A stretch of DNA of 39,161 nt from an uncultured bacterium (GCA_902796305.1 CADBOJ010000115.1:1-39161); one strand, 5' to 3'. Positions 1 through 9,536 are shown, counted from the stretch's first letter. Made by a program: numbers and translations. The notes: generated from the letters alone by a model not told the origin.

Positions 1-790
1 CATCCTGAAAATAGTATCCGGCACACCCTGTCATTTCATATTGATTTGCCCAGTACAAAGAAGCTTCAAGCGAATGCATTCCGCCTTTCAGTTGTTCGAT
101 TGTAAGTTCATATGCGCTATACACGCCTATTCCCATTTTTTCAAGCTTCTTTTGAATATCCATGCAGGCTTTTTTGTCATATATATTGTAGCCATGCCCG
201 ATAAGTGCTATATTTATATTCTTTTGAGCTTTCTTCGGGGGTATGATAACCTTTCCGCTTTTGGCATTACGAAGAGCTTCGCCAAATTCTACGCCGTTTT
301 GAAGCATAACATAGAAATTATTTTGTTCAATTGAACCGTTTTCTTGAGCCTTTTTAATTAAATTTATGTCTTGTATTCCGAATTGACTTGCAATCTCTTT
401 CAAGAAATCAATTTCATCATTATTTTTTTCGGATTTATCAAGCGTTGCTTCAATTATATTTATGTCGGCTTTTATTATATTTCTGATTAAATCGGGAAGT
501 CCTCTTATTTTTGAGCAATTATAAATTTTTGGTGCTATTGATTGAATTGAGGGAACAAAGATATTTTTTACGCCTTTATCTATTAAATTTAAAACGTGTC
601 CTACATATATTTTTATCGGCAGGCATGTTTCTGTTACAACAAGCGATGCACCGTCTGATATTGTTTTTTTTGTTGTTGCATCAGACAAAACTATTTCAAT
701 TCCAAGTGTTGTTAAAAATCCATGCCAGAAAGGAAAATAGTTATAGTATGACATTGATTGAGGAATACCGATAATTTTTTCTTTTTTCAT
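1..790 (-). CDS. COG3580/DUF2229-type protein (2-hydroxyacyl-CoA dehydratase/activase-related), 3' end cut by window
   Basis: Reading the minus strand from an ATG at 788-790 gives an open frame that runs off the left edge (about 263 residues visible). The protein opens IGIPQSMSYYNYFPFWHGF, then has a conserved Cys in ETCLPIKIYVGH near residue 46, a second in YNCSKIRGLPDL, and GCAGYYFQ at the edge. This pattern matches the DUF2229/COG3580 family, which is related to 2-hydroxyacyl-CoA dehydratase subunits and to the C-terminal parts of large CoA-dehydratase activases. The conserved Cys residues in that group are thought to bind an Fe-S cluster. No signal peptide is seen, so it is probably cytosolic. 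It may be a stand-alone protein or a partner of a BadF/HgdC-type ATPase off the window. A TATAAT box at 824-829 gives it its own short leader, separate from the operon ending at 844. The substrate cannot be told from this sequence. Confidence 0.75.
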   Translation of the reverse strand, partial: MKKEKIIGIPQSMSYYNYFPFWHGFLTTLGIEIVLSDATTKKTISDGASLVVTETCLPIKIYVGHVLNLIDKGVKNIFVPSIQSIAPKIYNCSKIRGLPDLIRNIIKADINIIEATLDKSEKNNDEIDFLKEIASQFGIQDINLIKKAQENGSIEQNNFYVMLQNGVEFGEALRNAKSGKVIIPPKKAQKNINIALIGHGYNIYDKKACMDIQKKLEKMGIGVYSAYELTIEQLKGGMHSLEASLYWANQYEMTGCAGYYFQD

Positions 791-823
791 TTTGAAGCCC
801 CATATAATAAAGTCGTTAAACTA

Positions 824-829
824 ATTATA
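824..829 (-). promoter_or_regulatory. -10 box for the COG3580/DUF2229 gene
   Basis: TATAAT read on the minus strand, about 33 nt before the ATG at 790, giving a leader of roughly 27 nt with a GGGGC stretch near the start. No good -35 hexamer is visible 16-18 bp further upstream. Confidence 0.45.
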
Positions 830-843
830 TAACAAAGAAAATA

Positions 844-1611
844 TTATTGTTGATATATCCAAACATCAAGTCCTCTTGCTTTTAGAGCTTGAGCCTGTTT
901 TTTTGCTATTTCAAAATCCTGATATGAGCCCATTTGAACACTGTATACTTCTCCGATTTTTCTAACAAAAGGAGTATGTGTCGGGTCTTTTGATTTTATA
1001 TCGTTTTGCATTATTTGCGCTTCGTCAAATGTTGCATATTTACCCACAAGAACTTTTGACATAATGGTTATATTATTGTTTTCGGGCAGTATGATGTCTT
1101 CTTTTTCTTTTTTTCTGTTTGTAATTTCACCCAGTGCGCTTACGAGTTTATTTTCCTCTTTATCCGGTATTACTAAATTTTGCGCTTTTTGTTTCTTTTC
1201 TTCCTTTTCTATTATTTTATTCATTTCAAGGTGCTTAGGGTCTATTACTTCCGTTTCTATTTTGCTGATATCTTTTTCTATTATTTTTGCTTCGCTCGGT
1301 GCATTTTCTTCCTGTTGAATAAGGATTAATCGCTTATCAATTTTTCCCTGTTTATCGTCGGACGGGTCATAATTATAGTTTGAGCCGACTTCAATATTGT
1401 TTGATGATAATTCACCTTTGGTGTATTCAATATCAACCTTGGATGAATACTTCATTATTGAAATTGCAATAACAATAAATATAATAATAAATGTAACTAT
1501 AAAAAGCTGTATTAAAAAACTCAGCTTTGATATCGGTTTTTTTGTTTTTTCTGCAGTTGATTGAATTTTATTTCTTTTATATTCAAAGTAATCAGATGAT
1601 TTTGGTCTCAT
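844..1611 (-). CDS. Membrane-anchored SPOR-domain protein
   Basis: 255 residues. A basic, Lys-rich cytoplasmic N-terminus is followed by one transmembrane helix at about residues 31-53, so it should be a bitopic inner-membrane protein with its bulk in the periplasm. Residues 60-180 are charged, Lys/Glu-rich and low in complexity. The last 70 residues (about 186-255, starting SKVLVGKYATFDEAQ and ending DVWIYQQ) have the SPOR signature of two repeats, with VGKYATFDEAQ and MGSYQDFEIAKKQA matching each other. SPOR domains bind glycan strands lacking stem peptides, usually at division sites, so a cell-division or wall-remodelling role is likely. The ATG shares one base with the stop codon of the upstream DUF366 gene (TAATG), showing translational coupling. 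It is the last gene of the operon starting at 3733. Confidence 0.8.
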   Translation of the reverse strand: MRPKSSDYFEYKRNKIQSTAEKTKKPISKLSFLIQLFIVTFIIIFIVIAISIMKYSSKVDIEYTKGELSSNNIEVGSNYNYDPSDDKQGKIDKRLILIQQEENAPSEAKIIEKDISKIETEVIDPKHLEMNKIIEKEEKKQKAQNLVIPDKEENKLVSALGEITNRKKEKEDIILPENNNITIMSKVLVGKYATFDEAQIMQNDIKSKDPTHTPFVRKIGEVYSVQMGSYQDFEIAKKQAQALKARGLDVWIYQQ

Positions 1612-2168
1612 TATTCTCTAACACCCCTTACTTTGCAAACAGCTTCTTTAATACTTTTGGTTTCTATTTTAAACCTTTCCATAATATCCGTTGCAAATTT
1701 TTTAATATCTTTAATTCCTATTTCCGTTAAATCCGATGCTTTAACGGGTGCTCCCTCTTTTATTATATTTAATGCCGTATGAATAAGGCAGGAAGTCGGC
1801 GATTTTGTTGCGATTGAAACAGATAATTTTCTGTTATCAAAAAATAAATCGTCGCCCTTTCTTATTATATTTTTATTTGTCGCTTCTATTGTTTCTTTAA
1901 TTATTGAAATAAACAATCTTTGAACATAAACCATTTGTTCAAGAGGAAGATTAAATTCTTCTATTATAAAATTCAACATTTTTTTTGAATAAATGGGTTC
2001 ATTATTTATAACATCTTCCAAATCCACCATTTCGGAAAGATTAACTTCAACTTCGCCGATAAAAGCGACAATAGCATCTCCGAGCAGGTTAAAATTCTTG
2101 TAAATCCAGTGAGGACTTAGCTGTGTGCCTGTATATTTAATTTCTTCTTTTATAAACAGGGTTTTCAA
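1611..2168 (-). CDS. DUF366 family protein next to queC
   Basis: 185 residues, the usual size for DUF366 (PF04017/COG2029). Family-like stretches are TGTQLSPHWIYKNF near the N-terminus, GDAIVAFIGEVEV, EMVDLEDV, KGDDLFFDNRKLSVSIAT and the C-terminal KVRGV. No signal peptide or membrane helix is visible. The biochemical role of the family is not known to me. It sits 1 nt after the queC stop in an operon, which makes a link to 7-deazaguanine or tRNA modification worth considering, but that is inference from position only. The start is TTG at 2166-2168, preceded by AAGGAG about 10 nt upstream. The next in-frame Met is about 47 residues in, too late to keep the conserved N-terminus. Confidence 0.75.
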   Translation of the reverse strand: MKTLFIKEEIKYTGTQLSPHWIYKNFNLLGDAIVAFIGEVEVNLSEMVDLEDVINNEPIYSKKMLNFIIEEFNLPLEQMVYVQRLFISIIKETIEATNKNIIRKGDDLFFDNRKLSVSIATKSPTSCLIHTALNIIKEGAPVKASDLTEIGIKDIKKFATDIMERFKIETKSIKEAVCKVRGVRE

Positions 2169-2169
2169 A

Positions 2170-2829
2170 TCAGAATATCTCCTTAATTAATTCCGGCTTT
2201 TTACTTTTTAATATAGCTTCATACAATAGTTTGCAAGACAAGCATTTTCCGCAGTGCTTTTTTTGGGTATTTGCTTTTGTATTGTAACAGCTTTTTATAA
2301 GCTCAAGCGGGAGCGAGTTATCTATAGCATAGTTTATTATTTGAATTTTATCAAATTGTAAACATGGTGCAATAACTTTTACGTTTTTAATTGTGGAATA
2401 TTTAAAAAATTCATTTGCAAGATTAACAAATTCTGCCGTATTATCAGGAAAATCAATTGCTTCCTGTCTGTTTGCACCAAAAATAACGGTATTAAGATTT
2501 ATACTTTCACAAATTGATGCGGCTATATTTAAAAATAATCCGTTACGGTTTGGAATCCAGACGGATTTTAAGCTGTTGAGTTTTGATTTGTTTTTATCAA
2601 CAAGAGCGGATTTTGAAATTTCCCTGAGATAAGGAAGTTTTATGATTTTATGTTTAATGCCGTAGTATTTTGCAATTTTAACGGAGGCTTCTTTTTCTTC
2701 CCTGAATGGTTTTTGACCGTAATCAAATAAAAGAGCGAGTTTAATATCAATCGTTTTTGAAGCCATATCAAGAGATACAAGGCTGTCGAGCCCGCCGGAT
2801 AACAGTACAACCCCTTTACTATCAGTCAT
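2170..2829 (-). CDS. queC: 7-cyano-7-deazaguanine synthase (preQ0 synthase)
   Basis: QueC converts 7-carboxy-7-deazaguanine to preQ0 with ATP and ammonia, on the queuosine pathway. The PP-loop SGGLDSLVSL lies at residues 11-20, and PNRNGLFLNIAAS near 93-105 is family-typical. The C-terminal zinc site is C181 with C193, C196 and C199 (CGKCLSC). Length is 219 residues, normal for QueC. I place the start at the ATG at 2829: GAGG lies 9-10 nt upstream and the ATG overlaps the end of the HEAT-repeat gene by 8 nt. The longer frame starting at 2844 needs a TTG and would turn the GAGG ribosome site into coding sequence. QueD, QueE and FolE are not in this window. Confidence 0.93.
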   Translation of the reverse strand: MTDSKGVVLLSGGLDSLVSLDMASKTIDIKLALLFDYGQKPFREEKEASVKIAKYYGIKHKIIKLPYLREISKSALVDKNKSKLNSLKSVWIPNRNGLFLNIAASICESINLNTVIFGANRQEAIDFPDNTAEFVNLANEFFKYSTIKNVKVIAPCLQFDKIQIINYAIDNSLPLELIKSCYNTKANTQKKHCGKCLSCKLLYEAILKSKKPELIKEIF

Positions 2830-3733
2830 TTTCGTATTCCTCAATTATTTCTTTTGCATATTGTTTAATTTCTTCAGGATAATCGCCATTTATGGCTTCA
2901 TCAAGGATTGCCCTGTCGGAGATATTGTAAAGTGCTACAAGTGCATTTTTTTTAACTTCCAAACTGTCATCCGACTTTAATCTTTCATATATAAGCTCAT
3001 AAGAATCTTTGATATTTGAATTCATAATTGTTTCAATTGATGCAATTCTGACGCTTTCCGATTGATCCAGAAGCGAGTTTTTTAAAATTTCATATGCCTT
3101 TTTGTCTTTTTCTATGTCCAGTCTTGACATTGCTTCTACTATTTTTTCTTTTAAGTATGAAAATTTATCAAGAAACATTTGCTTTGTATTTATTATTGAT
3201 TCAAATATATCTAAAGCTCTGTTATCTCCGAGCATGCCTAATGCACTTGCCGCCGATTCTCTTACATAAACAGACTTTTCTCCTTCGTCGCTTGCAATTT
3301 TTCCGAGTGTTTCAAATGCCGTTTTATCACCTATTTTCCCGAGGGCATCCGCCGCCGCTAGTCTTATTTTATAATTTGAATTTTTATCATTTAAGCAATA
3401 AAGAAGCGCCTGGACGCAGGAAGTGTCTTTAAAAATCGATATTGTCTTAATTGCAAGAACTTTTAAATCCGAAAAAGAATTGTTGTTTAAGGGCTTTAAA
3501 ATAAAATCGGTTAAATCGCATAGATTATCTTTTAATTTGAGCTTGTTTATATACCTTATGGTTTTGTTCAGAAGTTTTATATCACTTTTTGTTTTTAAAA
3601 TATATCCGAATAAAATCGGAAGCTTTTTTTCAAGAAAAGTTTTGCTTATTGCTTCAAAGAGTTCATCATAATCAGAAACTTTATGACAATTTTCTTCAAA
3701 ATATGAAATTATATCATCTTGAAACTCTTCCAT
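2822..3733 (-). CDS. HEAT-repeat (PBS-lyase-like) scaffold protein
   Basis: 303 residues built almost entirely of paired helices. Clear HEAT-like repeats are visible from about residue 85 on: VQALLYCLNDKNSNYKIRLA, AADALGKIGDKTAFETL, then SAASALGMLGDNRALDIF-type units, and further copies around residues 215-285. Such repeats usually form a solenoid for protein-protein contacts. PBS-lyase-type HEAT repeats are common in cyanobacteria and relatives, but no catalytic lyase residues can be named here. The first 80 residues are helical and not recognised. It is the first gene of the operon leading to queC, DUF366 and the SPOR protein. A TATAAT at 3759-3764 lies about 25 nt before the ATG. The partner or client is unknown. 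Confidence 0.75.
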   Translation of the reverse strand: MEEFQDDIISYFEENCHKVSDYDELFEAISKTFLEKKLPILFGYILKTKSDIKLLNKTIRYINKLKLKDNLCDLTDFILKPLNNNSFSDLKVLAIKTISIFKDTSCVQALLYCLNDKNSNYKIRLAAADALGKIGDKTAFETLGKIASDEGEKSVYVRESAASALGMLGDNRALDIFESIINTKQMFLDKFSYLKEKIVEAMSRLDIEKDKKAYEILKNSLLDQSESVRIASIETIMNSNIKDSYELIYERLKSDDSLEVKKNALVALYNISDRAILDEAINGDYPEEIKQYAKEIIEEYEND

Positions 3734-3758
3734 ACCAAAGCCCCGTTTAGCTAATTTT

Positions 3759-3764
3759 ATTATA
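3759..3764 (-). promoter_or_regulatory. -10 box of the HEAT-queC-DUF366-SPOR operon
   Basis: TATAAT on the minus strand with a predicted leader of roughly 20 nt before the ATG at 3733. No clear -35 match is seen at the proper spacing. Confidence 0.45.
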
Positions 3765-3816
3765 AAGCAATTTTCTTGTAAACTTTTTTTAAATAAGTGT
3801 AATTTTACCCTTTAAA

Positions 3817-3854
3817 ACATTCCGTTTTGGTGTTAAAACATAACAGAATGTAAT
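3817..3854 (+). promoter_or_regulatory. dnaG promoter region with interrupted inverted repeat
   Basis: TGTAAT at 3849-3854 matches the -10 consensus in five of six positions and would start the mRNA only about 6 nt before the dnaG ATG. It overlaps an inverted repeat: ACATTC (3817-3822) pairs with GAATGT (3846-3851), and inside it GTTTT (3824-3828) pairs with AAAAC (3835-3839). This could be an operator or chance in AT-rich DNA. No ribosome binding site is visible before dnaG. Confidence 0.3.
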
Positions 3855-3867
3855 TGAATTTGTATTT

Positions 3868-5745
3868 ATGTCGGAAGTAACTTTTCAGCAAGCGGTCGAA
3901 CAGATTAAAAGTAACCTTGATATAGTGGATGTTATATCAAAGTATGTTGTGCTGAAAAAAGCAGGCAGAAATTTTCAGGGATTATGTCCTTTTCATAATG
4001 AAAAAACGCCATCTTTTGTCGTTTCCCCGGATAAACAAATATTTAAGTGTTTCGGATGCGATGAAAGCGGGGATGTATTTACTTTTTTAATGAAAATCAA
4101 TAATCAAAATTTTAATGAAATGATTATTGAACAGGCAAATAATCTTGGAATTGAAATTCCGAAGTTTAAAGCAAACGCTTCCGGAATAAATAAAGCCGAA
4201 AAAGAACGGCTTTACGATGCTATGGAGCAGGCTGAAAAATTCTTTAACAGAAATTTAACTTCAAACCAAAAAGCTCTTGAATATCTTGAAAAAAGAGGAA
4301 TAAACGAGGTTGCAATAGGAAAATTTTCTCTGGGGCTTGCGCCTAAAGGAAATTTTGAACTTAAAAACTACTTAACAAATCTTGGTTTTACTGTAGATGA
4401 GCTTTCTAAAGCGGGTCTTGTATACGAAAAAGACGGAACTTTTTTTGACAGATTCAGAAACAGAATTATAATTCCCATTAAAAATACAAATTCAAACACT
4501 GTTGCTTTCGGGGCAAGGGCAATTTTGGACGGGCAAAACCCAAAATACATAAACTCACCGGAAAGTGTAATTTATAATAAAAGTTCCGTGTTGTTCGGTT
4601 TGAATCGTGCAAAAGATTCTATAATAGAGCATGACAGCGTTATATTTATGGAGGGGTATTTTGACGTAATTTCTGCTCACCTTGGCGGGGTTGAAAATGC
4701 GGTTGCTACATGCGGAACAGCGCTTACTCCTCAGCACATCAAGCTAATCAGCAGATACAGCCGTTCAAGAAGAATTTATCTTGCGTTTGATACCGATTCG
4801 GCAGGCAAAAAAGCGGTTGAGCATGGAGCGGAAGTTATAAAAAATATTTTCAGTAATCTGGGCGATATAAAACAATATGATTCAAATTTCAGGGAAACTT
4901 CCGATAATGTATGCGAAATCAGAGTCGTTCAGGAAATTCAAGGCAAGGACCCGGATGAATTTATAAGAGAATTTGGCGGAGAAGAATACTTAAACAGGGT
5001 TAAAAATGCACCGCTTCTATTGGATTATCAGATTGAAAAAATCTATGAAGAGATTAAAAATATAAATTTGACTCCGCAGGAAAAAAGCAAATATGTCATA
5101 CAAATAGCCGAAATTTTGTATCAAATTAAAAGTCCCGTGATTTTGGACGATTATATTAAACAGGCGGCTTTTAAATTGCAAGTCAGTGAAAGTATTTTAA
5201 AAACACAAATTCAAAATAAACAGATGGAAGAATTCGGAGTTTTAAAAATTGAAAATGAAAACATAATTAACCCTGTCAGGGTTTCGGTTAAAAATTCCGG
5301 CGATTTATATGAATCAATGGAAGAAAATTTAATTAAGCTTGCTTTTGCAGCTAATACGCCGGAAAAAAGAAATTATTTAATAAAAAACATTGAAGGGTAT
5401 GAATCAGCAAACGATGAAAACTCTAAAATACTTAATACAATTGACAAGAAATTCAGTGAGGTAAATAATGTTGATGAACTAGCAAAAAAACTTTTTTTCG
5501 GGTTTTATAACGAACAGCATATCCAAAAAAAAATTTCAGATAACATTTTCTCATCGCATGAATTTAACAACATGACTTACGAAGCATATCAACAGGCGAT
5601 AGATGAAACTTTATCAAGATTGAAGGATTTGAGAACAAAAAACTTGAAAGAAGAATTAAAGAGAAAATTGAAAGACGGTTCCATATCGGAAGAAGAAAAA
5701 ATTCAAATTTCAACAAAAATTTTTCAACAACTAAAAAATCAATAA
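3868..5745 (+). CDS. dnaG: DNA primase DnaG
   Basis: Makes the RNA primers for lagging-strand DNA synthesis. 625 residues, normal length. The N-terminal CHC2 zinc domain has C40, H43, C61 and C64 ([12 protein letters not shown] and [11 protein letters not shown]). The Toprim core carries [12 protein letters not shown] with E262, and [11 protein letters not shown] with D308 and D310 for Mg2+ binding. The stretch [10 protein letters not shown] to FRNRIIIPI is the usual RNA-polymerase-like domain. Residues from about 430 on form the helical DnaB-interacting tail. Directly followed after 16 nt by rpoD, a reduced macromolecular-synthesis operon without rpsU. The start lacks a visible Shine-Dalgarno motif. 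Confidence 0.98.
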   Translation: MSEVTFQQAVEQIKSNLDIVDVISKYVVLKKAGRNFQGLCPFHNEKTPSFVVSPDKQIFKCFGCDESGDVFTFLMKINNQNFNEMIIEQANNLGIEIPKFKANASGINKAEKERLYDAMEQAEKFFNRNLTSNQKALEYLEKRGINEVAIGKFSLGLAPKGNFELKNYLTNLGFTVDELSKAGLVYEKDGTFFDRFRNRIIIPIKNTNSNTVAFGARAILDGQNPKYINSPESVIYNKSSVLFGLNRAKDSIIEHDSVIFMEGYFDVISAHLGGVENAVATCGTALTPQHIKLISRYSRSRRIYLAFDTDSAGKKAVEHGAEVIKNIFSNLGDIKQYDSNFRETSDNVCEIRVVQEIQGKDPDEFIREFGGEEYLNRVKNAPLLLDYQIEKIYEEIKNINLTPQEKSKYVIQIAEILYQIKSPVILDDYIKQAAFKLQVSESILKTQIQNKQMEEFGVLKIENENIINPVRVSVKNSGDLYESMEENLIKLAFAANTPEKRNYLIKNIEGYESANDENSKILNTIDKKFSEVNNVDELAKKLFFGFYNEQHIQKKISDNIFSSHEFNNMTYEAYQQAIDETLSRLKDLRTKNLKEELKRKLKDGSISEEEKIQISTKIFQQLKNQ

Positions 5746-5761
5746 AGATTGGAGAAATTTA

Positions 5762-6835
5762 ATGAGCAGAAAAAGAAATTCTGAGAATTCAGTAATAAAT
5801 GTATTGGATAAAACTGAAATGATTGAAGAAGATGAATATTTTGAAGGCACAGGTCTTGAAACCGATCAAATATCCAATATCATGAGAACACAGGGCATGA
5901 CCGGTGCAGAATCTCCTATTACACCTGCATTTTTTGACCAGCAGGATACAGACGGCGACTCTGCTGATAATGACATGACTCCATTAAGAGGGATTTCGGT
6001 AGATGACCCTGTCAGAATGTATTTAAGAGAAATCGGCAGAATTAAACTTTTAACTGCTGACGAAGAAATTGATTTGGCAAGAAAAATAGTTGCAGGCGGA
6101 AATGCGGGTGCTATTGCCAAGAGAAAACTTGTTCAGGCGAACTTAAGACTTGTTGTTTCTATTGCAAAAAAATATGTAGGAAGAGGCATGCTTTTTCTTG
6201 ATTTAATTCAAGAAGGAAATCTCGGTTTAATCCGTGCCGCAGAAAAGTTTGACCATGAAAGAGGTTATAAGTTTTCAACTTATGCAACATGGTGGATTCG
6301 TCAGGCAATAACAAGAGCCATTGCTGATCAGGCAAGAACAATAAGAATTCCTGTGCATATGGTTGAAACTATCAATAAACTCAAAAAAGTGACAAGAAAA
6401 TTAGCTCAGGAGCTTGCAAGAAAACCGTCTGAAGAAGAGCTATCAGTTGAAATGGGTATTTCTATCAATAAATTAAGAGAAATAATTAAAGTTGCTCAAG
6501 AACCTCTAAGCCTTGAAACTCCTATTGGAAAAGAAGAAGATTCAAGACTGGGTGATTTTATCGAAGATAAAGACGCTGATGCTCCCGTTAAAACAGTTGC
6601 ACATGAATTATTAAGAGAAGATTTAGCTGAAGTTCTCGGTTCTCTTTCTCCTCGTGAAAGAGATGTTTTAAGACTGCGTTTCGGAATGGATGACGGCAGA
6701 CAAAGAACACTTGAAGAAGTTGGACAACTGTTCGGTGTTACCCGTGAACGTATTAGACAAATTGAAGCAAAGGCTTTAAGAAAACTTCGTCATCCGAATC
6801 GTTCAAAAAGACTAAAAGAATATGTAGAAGTATAA
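5762..6835 (+). CDS. rpoD: Primary RNA polymerase sigma factor (sigma-70, RpoD/SigA)
   Basis: 357 residues, a short primary sigma factor with an acidic N-terminal stretch (residues 1-75) in place of a full region 1.1. Region 1.2 begins [12 protein letters not shown] at 81. Region 2 carries [30 protein letters not shown] and the -10 recognition helix with [13 protein letters not shown]. Region 3 follows, and region 4 ends with the -35 helix [20 protein letters not shown]. The perfect conservation of regions 2.4 and 4.2 implies the standard TTGACA/TATAAT promoter code, in line with the -10 boxes seen across the window. A GGAG ribosome site lies 7-8 nt before the ATG. It is co-transcribed with dnaG, and the transcript ends at the hairpin at 6855-6889. 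Confidence 0.98.
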   Translation: MSRKRNSENSVINVLDKTEMIEEDEYFEGTGLETDQISNIMRTQGMTGAESPITPAFFDQQDTDGDSADNDMTPLRGISVDDPVRMYLREIGRIKLLTADEEIDLARKIVAGGNAGAIAKRKLVQANLRLVVSIAKKYVGRGMLFLDLIQEGNLGLIRAAEKFDHERGYKFSTYATWWIRQAITRAIADQARTIRIPVHMVETINKLKKVTRKLAQELARKPSEEELSVEMGISINKLREIIKVAQEPLSLETPIGKEEDSRLGDFIEDKDADAPVKTVAHELLREDLAEVLGSLSPRERDVLRLRFGMDDGRQRTLEEVGQLFGVTRERIRQIEAKALRKLRHPNRSKRLKEYVEV

Positions 6836-6854
6836 CTAAAGTTTAAAAGCATTT

Positions 6855-6889
6855 AAAATAAGCAGGATAATTTATATCCAGCTTATTTT
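6855..6889. terminator. Bidirectional intrinsic terminator between rpoD and dacB
   Basis: AAAATAAGC (6855-6863) pairs with GCTTATTTT (6881-6889). GGAT pairs with ATCC inside, with one A-A mismatch and a 7-nt loop. The A-run before and T-run after make it work in both directions, which fits the convergent genes rpoD (plus) and dacB (minus). Confidence 0.85.
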
Positions 6890-6899
6890 TTAACTGATA

Positions 6900-8261
6900 T
6901 TAATATTCCTTATAAATTAAACTTACTATCGTATTTTCAAAATTCTTTAAAACAGCTTTTCTTTTTGGGGAATTTTGTACAATTATTACAAATATGGTGT
7001 CCGTATTTTTTTCGGTTGTGACAAATCCTGCAATAGAGGACATTTTTGACAGAGTTCCCGTTTTTGCTCTTAAGTTATCTTTTAAGAACAATAGTCTTTC
7101 ATTTAGCGTTCCTTCGGATGAGGTTGCAAACAAGGGCTTGATATTCGTATTTTTAACTAAATCTTCAAGAACATTTGAAACAAACTCACTGCTAACAAGG
7201 TTATATCTTGATACACCGCTCCCGTCAGCAATTTTTATGCCGTCTGTTATATGTTTTTCGTTGATTTTATTAAACATATTAATGGCATCATCCAGTGTAG
7301 CAGGATGAGCATAATTAATATACTTAGCTGCGGCAACTTTAAACACTACTTCTGCCGAAAAATTATCCGAATTTAAAAGAATTTTTTTTGAAATATCTTC
7401 TATTGTGTGTGAAACATAAGCAGCTTTATATGCTCCTGCAGGGATTTTCTTTGAAATTATTTGTCTGTTAAACTTTATTTCATTCTTTTTTATTGCGTTT
7501 TGAAGCTTGATATTAAAATTAATTTCAGGCTTTAATACCGGCAGTAATATGTTCTCATCTCTTGCAATATCGCCCTTTAAATTTACAATCGAGGATTCGT
7601 CGCCGTATAATCTTTCAAATTTAATTTTTTGAATGCCTGATTCTTTATCAACCGCATTTAATTCGTTTACAATGGGCAGTTTATAATCGTCATTTTGAAT
7701 AATATCAATTCTTTTTGATAAGCTTGAGCGTTTGATTAAAATATTTGTATAATTATTATCAACAATATAAGGAGTTATTGCCCTTGAAACAGGCCAGATA
7801 TCATCTTCCATCCAACCTGACGGATATGGTGTTTTGTCGATTATCGTGTCATCTATATAAATATTATTTATTTTAAAATCACGATTTTTTTGTTTAAATT
7901 GCGCAAACAATTCTTCCAAATCTGGCTCGGTAAGCAAAGTATCCCCGCCTAATTTAACATAAAGATTATTTGATTTGTCTTTATATAATGCGGTTTCAAA
8001 TTTATAACCCTGACCAAGTACCTTGTATGCCGTACCAAAGGTTAATGCCTTTAATATGCTTGCGGGATTGAGAAGCTTTTGCTCATTTTTTTTATAAAGA
8101 ACATCGTTGTTTTTTAAATCTTTAACAAATACACTGACTGTGGATTTTAGTTCAAAATCCGATTGTCTTATGTATTTTGAAATCTCATTTGCATAATTCG
8201 GTAAAACAAAAATTAAATAAGTTAAAACTATAAAAACCGTTTTTTTAAAATATTTGTTCAA
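6900..8261 (-). CDS. dacB: D-alanyl-D-alanine carboxypeptidase/endopeptidase, PBP4 type (peptidase S13)
   Basis: Trims or cleaves peptidoglycan peptides in the periplasm. 453 residues. A signal peptide covers about residues 1-25 (hydrophobic VFIVLTYLIFVLP, then NYA). The three penicillin-binding motifs are present: SxxK at S68-K71 (SILK), SxN at S298-N300 (SDN) and KTG at 400-402. The inserted region of about 200 residues between the first two motifs is typical of class C PBP4. The start is TTG at 8259-8261 with CGGAGG about 9 nt upstream, 1 nt after the leuC stop. It is thus the last gene of the operon that starts at 10595, an unrelated set of neighbours by function. Confidence 0.93.
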   Translation of the reverse strand: MNKYFKKTVFIVLTYLIFVLPNYANEISKYIRQSDFELKSTVSVFVKDLKNNDVLYKKNEQKLLNPASILKALTFGTAYKVLGQGYKFETALYKDKSNNLYVKLGGDTLLTEPDLEELFAQFKQKNRDFKINNIYIDDTIIDKTPYPSGWMEDDIWPVSRAITPYIVDNNYTNILIKRSSLSKRIDIIQNDDYKLPIVNELNAVDKESGIQKIKFERLYGDESSIVNLKGDIARDENILLPVLKPEINFNIKLQNAIKKNEIKFNRQIISKKIPAGAYKAAYVSHTIEDISKKILLNSDNFSAEVVFKVAAAKYINYAHPATLDDAINMFNKINEKHITDGIKIADGSGVSRYNLVSSEFVSNVLEDLVKNTNIKPLFATSSEGTLNERLLFLKDNLRAKTGTLSKMSSIAGFVTTEKNTDTIFVIIVQNSPKRKAVLKNFENTIVSLIYKEY

Positions 8262-8262
8262 A

Positions 8263-9534
8263 TTAAATTTCCTCCGGATCGGCTATTCTTCCCTTTATAG
8301 CACTTGCAGCGGCTACATACGGGCTTGCAAGATAAATTTTTGAACTTGTATGTCCCATTCTGCCGACAAAATTTCTGTTTGTTGTTGAAATACATACTTC
8401 ATCCTGAGCAAGTATGCCCATATACCCGCCAAGACATGGCCCGCAGGTAGGTGTTGATATAGCGGCACCAGCTTCAATAAGTGTTTGATAATAACCTTTT
8501 TCTATTGATTTTAAAACAATATCCTGAGTAGCCGGTATTACAATCAATCTTACTTTCGGATGGACTTTTTTGCCTTTTAAAATGCTTGCCGCAGCTTCTA
8601 TATCGCTCAATCTTCCGTTTGTACAACTTCCTATGACAACTTGATTTATTTCTATATTATCTTTAATTGCTTTGGATATAGGGTTTGTATTTTCGGGCAA
8701 ACTCGGATAAGCAACAGTAGGTTCGATTTTTGATACATCGTATTCGATTATTTTTTCAAAGTGTGCGTCGTTATCGCTTTTTAAATATACTGGTTCTCTT
8801 AAACTCCTGTTCTTAAGATATTGCTTTGTAGTTTCATCTGCTGCGATAATTCCGTTTTTTGCTCCTGCTTCAATTGCCATATTACAAATAGTGAGTCTTC
8901 CGTCCATATCAAGAGAAGATATTGCATCTCCTTCAAATTCAAGAGCTTTATACAAAGCTCCGTCAACCCCGATATCTCCAATAAGATGCAAAATTAAGTC
9001 TTTTGCGGTTACATATTTATTTAATTTTCCGTTGAATATGACTTTTATGGTCGGAGGAACTTTAAACCATGTAGAACCTGAAGCCATAGCGCATCCAAGG
9101 TCGGTTGAACCGACTCCTGTTGAAAAAGCACCCAGTGCCCCGTATGTACATGTATGAGAATCGGCACCTATCACCAAATCTCCCGATGTGACTATTCCTT
9201 TCTCAGGCAATAAAGCATGTTCTATTCCCATTGTACCGACGTCAAATTTATGCTTTAAATCGTATTCATAAACAAAATCTCTTAATGCCTTGGCTTGACT
9301 TGCAGATTTAATATCTTTGTTCGGAACAAAATGGTCGGGAACAAAAACCACTCTTTCTTTGTTAAATACATCATTTAATCCGATGCTTTTAAATACGTTA
9401 ATTGCTATCGGGCCTGTTATATCGTTAGCAAGTGCAATATCAATATTTGCTTCAATTAAATCACCTGCACAAACATAATCTCTTCCCGAATGCAGAGCAA
9501 AAATCTTTTCCGTAAGTGTCATCGGATGAGTCAT
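8263..9534 (-). CDS. leuC: 3-isopropylmalate dehydratase large subunit (LeuC, short archaeal/clostridial type)
   Basis: Aconitase-family isomerase that interconverts 2- and 3-isopropylmalate in leucine synthesis. 423 residues, the size of the short LeuC/HacA class that works with a separate small subunit. The [4Fe-4S] ligands are C304 (IGSCTNGR) and C364/C367 (CGPCLG). [21 protein letters not shown], of which [10 protein letters not shown] is shown at 123-132, is the usual substrate-site stretch. The ATG has AGGAAG about 8 nt upstream and follows the 61-aa Cys-protein gene by 2 nt. leuD, leuB and leuA are not adjacent, so the partner must be elsewhere. Homoaconitase or a related methylmalate-type dehydratase cannot be excluded from the sequence alone. 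Confidence 0.88.
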   Translation of the reverse strand: MTHPMTLTEKIFALHSGRDYVCAGDLIEANIDIALANDITGPIAINVFKSIGLNDVFNKERVVFVPDHFVPNKDIKSASQAKALRDFVYEYDLKHKFDVGTMGIEHALLPEKGIVTSGDLVIGADSHTCTYGALGAFSTGVGSTDLGCAMASGSTWFKVPPTIKVIFNGKLNKYVTAKDLILHLIGDIGVDGALYKALEFEGDAISSLDMDGRLTICNMAIEAGAKNGIIAADETTKQYLKNRSLREPVYLKSDNDAHFEKIIEYDVSKIEPTVAYPSLPENTNPISKAIKDNIEINQVVIGSCTNGRLSDIEAAASILKGKKVHPKVRLIVIPATQDIVLKSIEKGYYQTLIEAGAAISTPTCGPCLGGYMGILAQDEVCISTTNRNFVGRMGHTSSKIYLASPYVAAASAIKGRIADPEEI

Positions 9535-9536
9535 AT

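Noticed and set aside
41-774. Plus-strand frames of 97 and 87 codons in the first 800 bases
   Set aside because: They lie opposite the clear COG3580/DUF2229-type gene on the minus strand and read as low-complexity, Phe/Leu-rich shadows.
8263-9534. Aconitase (acnA/acnB)
   Set aside because: At 423 residues without the swivel domain, it fits the separate large subunit of isopropylmalate dehydratase rather than a full aconitase.
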